Assembly (NCBI GenBank): GCA_014872785.1
Contig: WKFJ01000061.1
Location: forward strand, 1-64,000
DNA from: Alteromonadaceae bacterium
GTDB taxonomy: Bacteria > Pseudomonadota > Gammaproteobacteria > Enterobacterales > Alteromonadaceae
Length of the DNA: 64,000 nucleotides
Direction: 5' to 3'
Shown: piece after piece, positions 25,507 through 33,064 of the stretch
How the letters are laid out: each line of letters opens with the position of its first letter
How positions within the stretch are numbered: position 1 is the first letter of the stretch
The notes under the pieces: generated by a model
What the model saw: only the letters and a program-made list of their open reading frames with translations
Told to the model about the DNA's origin: nothing
Databases searched by the model: none
Position numbers and translations under genes: made by a program

Positions 25507-26132
25507 ATGTTGTACTCCATGTGCAGTACATCACAGTTAAGCCTAGTCACCATATCCAAATGAGAGGTGATTACAAGTGAACCACCGCCGGTAATGTGTG
25601 ACTTTATTTTATCAATTAATAACTCGACAGCCTGAACGTCGAGTGCATTAAAGGGTTCATCAAGTATCCACAAAGCTGCTGGTTTTAACCATAATCGAGC
25701 CAAACTTACACGTCTTTGCTGGCCTGCCGACAAACGGTTTACTGGCATATCCTCTAAGCCTGCTAAACCTAATAATGACAACAGTTCGTACAAATCAGTT
25801 GTATCGTCTATCGAATTTACCGTATTCCAAAAGACTAAATTATCAATAGCACTCAAATTGCCATTAAGGCCTAATTTATGGCCAAGGTATACAAGGTTTG
25901 TTGCATACTCTTCAAAATCACTTGTTATATCTTTTTGCTGCCACAGAACGCTTCCCTCGGCAGGCTGAGAGAGTCCGGTCAAAATGCGTAAAAGACTGGT
26001 TTTACCGGCACCATTTTCACCTTTGATGTAAAGTCCATTTCCAGCAGAAACGGAAAAATTCAATTGTGAAAACAAAAGCCGGTCTTGTTTGATGCAGCTC
26101 AAATTCTCTGCAGTTAGCAATATGGTACCCAC
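25503..26132 (-). CDS. ccmA: ABC transporter ATPase CcmA
   Basis: The ATPase of the CcmAB complex. Walker A GENGAGKTSLL, signature LSAGQQRRVSLARL and Walker B LWILDEPFNALD are all intact. A GTG at 26132 (VGTILLTAENLSC) gives the usual 209 residues. An ATG at 26162 would give 219, and the open frame continues to 26261 with residues that do not look like CcmA. No good ribosome-binding site marks any of these, so the start is uncertain. First gene of the ccm-mlaA operon, divergent from the second fliK-like gene. Confidence 0.9.
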   Translation of the reverse strand: MGTILLTAENLSCIKQDRLLFSQLNFSVSAGNGLYIKGENGAGKTSLLRILTGLSQPAEGSVLWQQKDITSDFEEYATNLVYLGHKLGLNGNLSAIDNLVFWNTVNSIDDTTDLYELLSLLGLAGLEDMPVNRLSAGQQRRVSLARLWLKPAALWILDEPFNALDVQAVELLIDKIKSHITGGGSLVITSHLDMVTRLNCDVLHMEYNI

Positions 26133-26326
26133 TATCAAAGATGTTGGGCTGCAATATACCATAAAGAAATCAATGACTAATAATCTTGTATTGCAAAGTT
26201 TGTAAGCTGGCAGTGGAAACTGTAAACCCCTAACGGACTCAACAAAAAACTTATGTACCAAACAAAACCGCGATATATTACGACTAACGCGATGCAGGAA
26301 AGGTTTTCTTTGCCGATATATTAGCT

Positions 26327-28762
26327 ATGTCAACGTTTTTGCCTACAAATCAGATTCCTACACCATTGGCGACAACAGCACAGCCTAACTCGCTGAAAAG
26401 TGCGCCACAATTAAATCCTGGTACCCCTATCATTCTGCAATCGGTAACTCCAGCGCAAATAAGTATTTCGACTTCCACTGGCAAAGTTACCATTCCCACC
26501 ATCAAGCCAGCTAACAATCTGCAGGCAGGAAAGGAGTTTGTCGCCAAAATAAGTCAACAGAACCAGACCACTATTCTTGAAATAGCGTCCAAGTATTTGC
26601 AAAAACACGTCACATTATCTGCAGCACAATCACAACAAGTTTTTGCCAGTATTGCGCAAACACCATCAAGTATTGTCAGTAACAGCACCATAACAGGTAA
26701 AGTTGTGTCTCAGCATGGCAACCAAGTAGAGATTGCGGTTAATAATCAACGCCTAACGGTTCCTGTTACTCAAGGTAAAAACTTCGTACCAGGACAGCTA
26801 ATAACGGTAAAGCTGTCAGGTTCACAAAACCAATGGCAACTTCAGGCAGAACAAGGTTCCACAAAAAGTCAGCAAGCACTAACAAACCAAACTGCCGCTA
26901 AAATACTTGATAGTTTTTCAAAATTAGGAAACAAGCTTGCAAGCGCTCCTGACAATAACCTTTTAAATACGACCAACAACGCACTAAAAAATGAAATAAA
27001 CGGTAAGCTTGAAAAGGTACAACTTAGTCAAACACCGGCCGGTGAAGTTAAAGTCAGTTTACAGGTATCAAAAGAACCACTGGCCTCAATCAAGATTTCT
27101 TCTGAAATTGCCAATAAATTAGTCGCCAATGGTGTTAAAACGGACACAAAATTCCAGTTAGATGGCACAAAGCATCAGACAAACATTTCTTCTTCTGAAG
27201 TCAGGAATTCAACGAATACTCATAGTACATCAGCAGTTTACGCAAACCCTTCTGTGGGCACAAAAAGCCCATTGGCTAGTCAGCCAACTAAAGGTGTAAG
27301 TAATCCGGCGGACACCAAGTTTGTCGACACTGTTTTGAATGAAGCTAAAAACGCCTCCATAAACGCAAAAGCAGCTGAGTCGTTTGTCACAAAACCCGAA
27401 TCTCAGAATATCAATATTACGCCAGGGCAAGCTGACAAATTAATAGGTCGAAATGAAAAAACACTGGCCGATACCAAAGACAATCACGCGCGCTCAGAGA
27501 TAAAAACAAACACTCTCCCCCCTCAACCACAGGAAATAAAGTTGGGGCAAGCGGATAAAGTCTCTCGCACTTCCAATATTGAAGCGCAAATTTTAACTGA
27601 TGGTGAACCGCGAAAAACACAAAATTCTCCGCCCAGAGCAGAGAGTACAATTCCTAAATCAGAAAATGCACAGTCAAGACTAGAAGGACCACAGTCCAAT
27701 AACATTAATCGTTTACTTAAAAGGTTTAACATAGAAACCGACGTTGACACTAATCAAGCTATTGGCAAAATCCTATCTCGCGTCAATGATTTGATGAACC
27801 AGCTAAATCGGCCATCGCTTACCGAAACTCAAGTACAACAACTGGTAAAACAATTGCTTGCTGGGACACCCTCACCAGCACCAATGAAAGCTCATTTAGA
27901 CTTGGGTATTCAACTTAATGAACTTGCTCAACAAAGTATTTCGTCAGAGCTTAAATCGCAACTAAATGAACTGAAGCAAACAATTTCTCCAGATACCAAT
28001 AGAATAATCAACGTGCAAAGCGAACAAATAAAACAGTTATTGCAAGCACCCACACTCCCTACGACGACAAACTCAATTCAGTCGGTAGTATCCAACTCGA
28101 GCAATAGCTTCGTGGCGGGTCTTGTTAGTTTACTGCAATTGTCATTGGGCGCGAAACTGAGTCAGCAACAACCCAAACTTGCTGAACAAACCGCACAAGT
28201 ACTAACAACACTTTTGGCAGGAACAAGTAACCTACCTAATCGCAGTTCAGTGAGTAGTAAAAATCTGCGAGAGTTCAGTGGCTTAGAGCAGAAGAAGCAA
28301 TTACTAAAGTTGGCTGGAGAACTTTTAAACAATCATTCTCAACAAAAGTTGAACAATGCTGAAAAGATGGTGCAAGGCCAGGAAGTGTTCCATTACATAT
28401 TGCCTTACGGACAAGGTCAGCAAGAAAAACCGTTTGAACTTTTAATTAAACGGGAGCAGGAACGTGACAAAAGCACTGAAAAAGACAAGTTCTCACAGAG
28501 TATTTGGTCGCTCACCATGAAACTTACAGTAGGAGAAATTGGAGAAGCACTTACCAAAGCCAGGATAGATGGTTCGAAGGTTGATATAGACTTTTATACA
28601 TCTAATGCAAAACTAAAAGATCTGATCCTTAATTTTTTCCCTTTCTTGAAAAAGCGCTTGGATGTGCTTGGAATAACAATGAAGATGGGGAAGTGTGAAC
28701 AGGGACAAATTCCAGAATCGCTGCAAGAAAGGCCATATCAGCTATTGGAAACTCGCGTATGA
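26327..28762 (+). CDS. Second FliK-like flagellar hook-length control protein
   Basis: An 811-residue protein, very rich in Gln, Asn, Ser, Thr and Lys. The long N-terminal part (1-680) is low-complexity. The last 120 residues carry the Flg_hook domain of FliK: SIWSLTMKLTVGEIGEAL, KVDIDFYTSNAKLKD, FFPFLKKRLDVLGITM. FliK is exported through the flagellar type III system and switches substrate specificity through FlhB. A separate fliK lies at 47317 in the main cluster, so this is a paralogue. It is directly coupled to fhlB (ATGA), which supports a role at the FlhB switch. No clear ribosome-binding site precedes the ATG. Confidence 0.8.
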   Translation: MSTFLPTNQIPTPLATTAQPNSLKSAPQLNPGTPIILQSVTPAQISISTSTGKVTIPTIKPANNLQAGKEFVAKISQQNQTTILEIASKYLQKHVTLSAAQSQQVFASIAQTPSSIVSNSTITGKVVSQHGNQVEIAVNNQRLTVPVTQGKNFVPGQLITVKLSGSQNQWQLQAEQGSTKSQQALTNQTAAKILDSFSKLGNKLASAPDNNLLNTTNNALKNEINGKLEKVQLSQTPAGEVKVSLQVSKEPLASIKISSEIANKLVANGVKTDTKFQLDGTKHQTNISSSEVRNSTNTHSTSAVYANPSVGTKSPLASQPTKGVSNPADTKFVDTVLNEAKNASINAKAAESFVTKPESQNINITPGQADKLIGRNEKTLADTKDNHARSEIKTNTLPPQPQEIKLGQADKVSRTSNIEAQILTDGEPRKTQNSPPRAESTIPKSENAQSRLEGPQSNNINRLLKRFNIETDVDTNQAIGKILSRVNDLMNQLNRPSLTETQVQQLVKQLLAGTPSPAPMKAHLDLGIQLNELAQQSISSELKSQLNELKQTISPDTNRIINVQSEQIKQLLQAPTLPTTTNSIQSVVSNSSNSFVAGLVSLLQLSLGAKLSQQQPKLAEQTAQVLTTLLAGTSNLPNRSSVSSKNLREFSGLEQKKQLLKLAGELLNNHSQQKLNNAEKMVQGQEVFHYILPYGQGQQEKPFELLIKREQERDKSTEKDKFSQSIWSLTMKLTVGEIGEALTKARIDGSKVDIDFYTSNAKLKDLILNFFPFLKKRLDVLGITMKMGKCEQGQIPESLQERPYQLLETRV

Positions 28763-29067
28763 CAGAAAAAAAATCAGAAAAAAAAGCGGTTGGCTTAAAG
28801 TACGAACAGCAAGGTGCACCAAAAGTTATCGCTAAGGGTTTTGGTGACTTGGCTGAGGATATTATTGCGCTTGCAAAGGAAAGTGGTGTATTGATTCATG
28901 AAGACCCGCATTTAAGTGAGTTACTGCTTCGCTTAGATCTGGGACAGGAAATACCAGAAGAGCTTTATTATGTGATCGCTGAACTCATTGCGTTTTCATA
29001 TGTGTTACAAGGAAAAACACCGGATAATTGGAAAGCATTACCAGGGATGCTTAAAACCCAAGTTTAA
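28759..29067 (+). CDS. fhlB: FhlB, FlhB C-terminal domain paralogue
   Basis: A 102-residue soluble protein matching the cytoplasmic C-domain of FlhB after the autocleavage loop. KYEQQGAPKVIAKG, then EDIIALAKESGVLIHEDPHLSE and the ELLLRLDLGQEIPEELY region parallel the FlhB stretch PVVVAKG, MAMHIRKIAGAHEVPI, TPLLTRAIYY, EVDEEIPEKLF. It lacks the NPTH cleavage motif. FhlB/YlqH-type proteins can stand in for the cleaved FlhB C-domain in type III export. ATGA overlap with the fliK paralogue; converges with the DUF2802 gene 4 bases away. Confidence 0.82.
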   Translation: MTEKKSEKKAVGLKYEQQGAPKVIAKGFGDLAEDIIALAKESGVLIHEDPHLSELLLRLDLGQEIPEELYYVIAELIAFSYVLQGKTPDNWKALPGMLKTQV

Positions 29068-29071
29068 TAAC

Positions 29072-29533
29072 CTATTTAGTATCTGGCTGGTTAGCGTGCA
29101 GATTCATCATAAGCTCAGCTTCCGCTCGCGGTAAATCACATTCCATCATGACATCTTCAATAGTACCGCCTGATGCGATTAGTTTAGCGGCTTTGCTGTA
29201 TAAACGAGAACCGGGGTCGGCGCTTTCTAATTCTTGAAACTTTGCTGATAAAGACTCAACCGAACTCTCTACAAAGCTTCTCTCTTGGGACTGGTGCTGC
29301 TGTAAAGACTTAACTTTATCTGATAAACCGTAAAAACCGCTTCGCAGTTCCGTTAGCATTTCTTCAATACGACGCTGGTTGGTTTGCTGCTGCGCGAGTT
29401 TCTCTTCAACCTTTGCGATTTGTTGCAGTAAAGTCTCTGTAGACTGTTGCCCCTTGTGAGCTCTCACAAGTGCCAAACTGATCAAAATCAGAAAGACAAC
29501 AGAAATAAAAGCAACTATATAATAAAGATACAC
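29072..29533 (-). CDS. DUF2802 protein, chemotaxis-linked
   Basis: A 153-residue protein with an N-terminal membrane helix (about 3-23), a coiled coil (about 35-110) and a C-terminal DUF2802 region (GSRLYSKAAKLIASGGTIED, then CDLPRAEAELMM) that resembles a small helix-turn-helix-like motif. It regularly follows parC-parP-cheW in polar-flagellated gammaproteobacteria; the function is not known to me. A hairpin between cheW and this gene and a TATACT-like -10 (29589-29594) suggest partly separate transcription. Confidence 0.8.
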   Translation of the reverse strand: MYLYYIVAFISVVFLILISLALVRAHKGQQSTETLLQQIAKVEEKLAQQQTNQRRIEEMLTELRSGFYGLSDKVKSLQQHQSQERSFVESSVESLSAKFQELESADPGSRLYSKAAKLIASGGTIEDVMMECDLPRAEAELMMNLHANQPDTK

Positions 29534-29656
29534 ACGGCTTTCCTTTTGTTATTGCTGTAAAAGATACTCCGCTAAATCGCTTCTAGCAAGTATACACAGC
29601 AAGCAAGCTCATGTTTCAAAAGGATATTTGGTGAATTTTTTGAGTTTAGAAACAAG

Positions 29657-29678
29657 AAAGCCGTCTGCTGACGGCTTT
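29657..29678 (-). terminator. Terminator after cheW
   Basis: AGCCGTC and GACGGCT form a 7-bp stem with a TGCT loop, flanked by A and T runs (AAAG...CTTTTT), so it reads as a terminator on both strands. It lies 7 bases after the cheW stop and would close the chemotaxis transcript before the DUF2802 gene. Confidence 0.75.
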
Positions 29679-29684
29679 TTCGAA

Positions 29685-30176
29685 TTATAATTTTGAGATT
29701 TCGTCCCACTCGTCATCTGTGAGTAGCTTATTAAGATCCACGAGAATAAGCAGTTCGCCATCTCGGTTAGAGACTCCTTGAATAAACTTAGCGCTTTCTT
29801 CAGTGCCCACATTCGGCGCGCTATCGATTTCAGAAGATCGCAGATAAACAACTTCAGCGACACTGTCGACTAAAATACCGACAACCTGTTCGTCAGACTC
29901 AATAATAACAATACGAGTATTATCTGTTATGTCAGTAGGTGGTAAACCAAAGCGAGCACGCGTATCGATAACGGTAACAACATTACCACGTAAGTTAATG
30001 ATGCCAAGAACATAGCCTGGTGCACCTGGTACTGGTGCAATTTCGGTGTAACGCAGTACTTCTTGTACTTGCATTACGTTTATACCATAGGTTTCTTCAC
30101 CTAAGCGGTAAGTTACCCATTGCAACACCTCATCATTTTGATCTTCTGCTGCATTTGAACTTCTTTCATCATTCAT
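29685..30176 (-). CDS. cheW: Chemotaxis coupling protein CheW
   Basis: A 163-residue single CheW domain linking chemoreceptors to CheA in polar arrays. The fold is recognisable from LQWVTYRLGEETYGINVMQVQEVLRY, GVLGIINLRGNVVTVIDTRARFGL-type stretches and IIESDEQVVGILVDSV. The C-terminal end is FIQGVSNRDGELLILVDLNKLL. It follows parP by 49 bases on the same strand. Confidence 0.93.
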   Translation of the reverse strand: MNDERSSNAAEDQNDEVLQWVTYRLGEETYGINVMQVQEVLRYTEIAPVPGAPGYVLGIINLRGNVVTVIDTRARFGLPPTDITDNTRIVIIESDEQVVGILVDSVAEVVYLRSSEIDSAPNVGTEESAKFIQGVSNRDGELLILVDLNKLLTDDEWDEISKL

Positions 30177-30225
30177 TCGAAGCGCTCCACTATAAGCCTT
30201 GTTTGTGCTTATTCACTTGTAGTTT

Positions 30226-31014
30226 TTAATCGTTGCTGCCAAGCCCACTGTTAAGCATAGCAACTAGTCGCTTAACATCGAGCATAGCACACATTTTTTC
30301 TTTCACCATGCCTGCAAGCCATGGTCTCTTACCACCAACATCGCGCCACTTCACATCATCGGATTGTAAAGTAACCGTATTGACTAATTCTTCGCATGCC
30401 AAGCCCCAGCCACTGTCGCCTAACATAATAAGATATTGATATTTTAACGAATCTTCCAGTATTTCATTGCATTTTTCTGGCATGACCCATTTTGCTGTAT
30501 CGACCACATTGAGTTTTTCTTCACGGTGCAACATCACGCCCATAAACCAATCGGGCTTGCCGAACAAAGACCCGGGTTCTTCCAGATTGTGTATACCGCC
30601 TAATTCCGTCAGCGGTACTGCAAGAGTCAAACCCGCTACGTTGAAGAAGAGGGATTGAAAGTTTCCTGTAATAACGCGTGAATCGTCTACCTCAACTGGC
30701 GGTTGCTCGTCACCTGCTTGTGTTTGAACAAGAGGCTTAACCTCCTGAACTTTTTCTACAACAGGGGGCGGAGGAGCTACCACCGGTTTTTGCATTATTT
30801 CAACCGGTTTTTCTATCACCGGTGCAGGTTTCGGTTCAGGTGATTTAACAGGTGCAGGCTCAGCAATATCGGGGCGAACCGTTTCCAACAGTTTTGCGAC
30901 GCTTTGCTTCTGAACAGGGTCTTCTTCTTTTACCGGTTTTGCAGGAGTATCTTCGGTCAAAAGCGCCGACAAATACTCTTCCATTACATCTTCGTTAGCA
31001 AACGACCCGCTCAC
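30226..31014 (-). CDS. parP: ParP, CheW-like polar array tether
   Basis: A 262-residue protein. The N-terminal 110 residues are acidic and Pro-rich (a run of KPEPAP-like segments), and the C-terminal half (about 120-260) is a CheW-like domain (SLFFNVAGLTLAVPLTELGG, FGKPDWFMGVMLHREEKLNVVD). This is the architecture of Vibrio ParP, which binds CheA and ParC through its array-integration domain and holds arrays at the cell pole. The start is GTG, overlapping the parC stop (GTGA). Placement between parC and cheW is the standard order. Confidence 0.88.
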   Translation of the reverse strand: MSGSFANEDVMEEYLSALLTEDTPAKPVKEEDPVQKQSVAKLLETVRPDIAEPAPVKSPEPKPAPVIEKPVEIMQKPVVAPPPPVVEKVQEVKPLVQTQAGDEQPPVEVDDSRVITGNFQSLFFNVAGLTLAVPLTELGGIHNLEEPGSLFGKPDWFMGVMLHREEKLNVVDTAKWVMPEKCNEILEDSLKYQYLIMLGDSGWGLACEELVNTVTLQSDDVKWRDVGGKRPWLAGMVKEKMCAMLDVKRLVAMLNSGLGSND

Positions 31015-31790
31015 AAGCTTGGCTCCATCGACTCAACGTAACTCAAAAGACTATTGTACGCGAAAACCCCTCTTGAGCGAGGACAAAATACCGAAGGCGG
31101 CGTTTGCGCCTGACTGGCTTCACGAAATCTTGTATCCACAGGAATAACGCTAGACCACACAGACGTTCCGTAAGTTGCTCGAAGCTTCTTATATGCATCG
31201 AGTGCCGCGTTAGTGCGTTTGTCATACATGGTCGGTACGATAGTGTGTTTAAAGGTCGTATTTTGAGACTTCTCCATTATCTCCAGAGTGTGCATCATCC
31301 TATCTAGCCCCTTTAAAGCAAGAAACTCAGTTTGCACGGGAATGAGAATACGGCTACACGCGGCTAAAGCGTTAACCATTAATACACCAAGTACCGGGGG
31401 GCAGTCTAAAAGAGCGAAGTCAAATTCGTCTGACACAAGATTCAATGCTTTTTTGAGAATCAACCCCATACCACCTTGGGATCCCATTTTTCTATCTAAG
31501 GTCGCTAGAGCCATTGTTGCAGGTAGTATAAAGAGCGAGTCCAACTTAGTAGGACAAAGACAGTCTAAAACCTGCTCTTTGGTGAGCTCTTTCCCGGCTA
31601 AAAAGACATCGTAAACACTCGAGGAGAGCTCTTCGGAATCAATACCGAAATAATAAGACAACGAAGCATGGGGATCGGTATCAACCAATATCACACGTTC
31701 CCCCCGCTGAGCCAATAAGCCTCCGAGGGTTACCGTTGTGGTGGTTTTTCCAACACCACCTTTTTGATTGGCCACAGTCCAGATTATCAA
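31011..31790 (-). CDS. parC: ParC, ParA-family ATPase for polar chemotaxis arrays
   Basis: A 259-residue ParA/Soj-type ATPase with the deviant Walker A NQKGGVGKTTTT (residues 8-19), Walker A' VDTDPHASLSYYFG and Walker B FALLDCPPVLG. In Vibrio, ParC positions chemotaxis arrays at the flagellated pole with ParP. The start is a TTG at 31790, giving MIIWTVANQKGG, with AAGG upstream at good spacing; no ATG is available before the Walker motif. The 147-base gap before it (31791-31937) may hold its own promoter. Confidence 0.9.
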   Translation of the reverse strand: MIIWTVANQKGGVGKTTTTVTLGGLLAQRGERVILVDTDPHASLSYYFGIDSEELSSSVYDVFLAGKELTKEQVLDCLCPTKLDSLFILPATMALATLDRKMGSQGGMGLILKKALNLVSDEFDFALLDCPPVLGVLMVNALAACSRILIPVQTEFLALKGLDRMMHTLEIMEKSQNTTFKHTIVPTMYDKRTNAALDAYKKLRATYGTSVWSSVIPVDTRFREASQAQTPPSVFCPRSRGVFAYNSLLSYVESMEPSL

Positions 31791-31937
31791 GTTAGCGCCT
31801 TATTATTGATTATCATTTTCTTTGCTCGCATCATAACGGCTAAGCCTATATGCAGCAAAACAATCTACGTAAATATTGGTCAGGATCAATTTCTGACTTT
31901 ATTCCAAAACTAATTATTGCCCTATTATTCTTTAGGC

Positions 31938-33056
31938 TTACATCTCTCGCTGAATAAAATCAGCCATCTCATTCAAATTCACCGTTCTATCTGAAATATT
32001 GGCAACGGTTACTGCTTGAGGCATGCCGTACACAACACAGGACTTTTCGTCCTGCGCCCAAATAGTCGCCCCTTTGGTTTTCAGTTTACGACAGCCCTCT
32101 TTGCCATCAGCCCCCATTCCCGTGAGAATAACGCCAAGTACATCGCCTCCATACAAACGAGCGACAGAAGCGAACGTCAAATCCACACTGGGTTTATATG
32201 TAACCATGTCGGAAGAATGCACATCTGTAATGGTGATTTTGGCATTAGTAGGACTGCCTTCAATTAACATTTGTCTACCACCAGGAGCTAGATAAGCACA
32301 ACCCGGTTTTAAAATTTCCCCCTGCTCCGCCTCTTTCACGCTAATTTTACACATATTATTCAAGCGTTCAGCAAATGCAGCTGTAAAGGTGCCCGGCATG
32401 TGTTGTACCAACAAAATGGGATATTTGAAGTTAGCAGAAAACTTGGAAAGTACAGTTTGCAAAGCAACTGGACCACCAGTTGAGGTACCGATAGCAAGAA
32501 TTTTATATTTCTTACCAGACTCTCTAAACGGCTTGTTAACAACACTAGTCTCAACAGGCTCTTTGTCTCGAAACGAACTTGCTCTTATAAACTTAGAAGG
32601 TGTAGCCGCAGTAGATTTAGAGGATAAATTGCTACGAGAAAATCTTTTAACGCTTGCTTTACGAGAGCCTAACGCCCGCACTCTAGATTGTAATAGCTCG
32701 ACGGCTTCTTTTCTGTCTCGGGCAATATCTTCGAATTTTTTTGGTAAAAAATCTAAAGCGCCAGCGTCAAGTGCGTCAAGAGTGGCTTGTGCGCCTTCAT
32801 AGGTTAGCGAAGAAAACATTATCACTGGAACGGGGCATTTCGCCATGATCTCTTTTAGCGCTGTGATACCGTCCATAATCGGCATCTCGATATCCATAGT
32901 AACGACGTCTGGGTCGAGCTTTTGAACTTGCTCTATCGCTTCTCTGCCATTACGAGCATCACCGACAACAGTAAGCGCAGGTGACTGATTCAATATCTCA
33001 GTCACCCGACGTCTAAAGAAGGTAGAATCGTCAACTACAAGGACTTTGTAGGCCAT
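31938..33056 (-). CDS. cheB: Chemotaxis methylesterase/deamidase CheB
   Basis: A 372-residue response regulator-methylesterase. The receiver domain (1-120) has Asp9, Asp10 and phosphorylation site Asp55 (VVTMDIEMP). A linker of about 60 residues, rich in Ser and Arg, leads to the catalytic domain (about 185-370) with Ser in GTSTGGPVA, His in LVQHMPGTFT and Asp in GMGADGKEG. It removes methyl groups from chemoreceptors. No cheR is present in the window. Follows cheA by 8 bases. Confidence 0.94.
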   Translation of the reverse strand: MAYKVLVVDDSTFFRRRVTEILNQSPALTVVGDARNGREAIEQVQKLDPDVVTMDIEMPIMDGITALKEIMAKCPVPVIMFSSLTYEGAQATLDALDAGALDFLPKKFEDIARDRKEAVELLQSRVRALGSRKASVKRFSRSNLSSKSTAATPSKFIRASSFRDKEPVETSVVNKPFRESGKKYKILAIGTSTGGPVALQTVLSKFSANFKYPILLVQHMPGTFTAAFAERLNNMCKISVKEAEQGEILKPGCAYLAPGGRQMLIEGSPTNAKITITDVHSSDMVTYKPSVDLTFASVARLYGGDVLGVILTGMGADGKEGCRKLKTKGATIWAQDEKSCVVYGMPQAVTVANISDRTVNLNEMADFIQREM

Positions 33057-33064
33057 AACACGTC

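Noticed and set aside
26312-26319. GCCGATAT just before the second fliK-like gene, resembling a sigma-28 -10
   Set aside because: There is no matching -35 at the correct distance, and transcription would begin at the ATG itself.
31011-31790. ParA-family ATPase as a plasmid or chromosome partition gene
   Set aside because: No parB or parS-like repeats nearby; it is coupled to parP and cheW, the chemotaxis-array setting.
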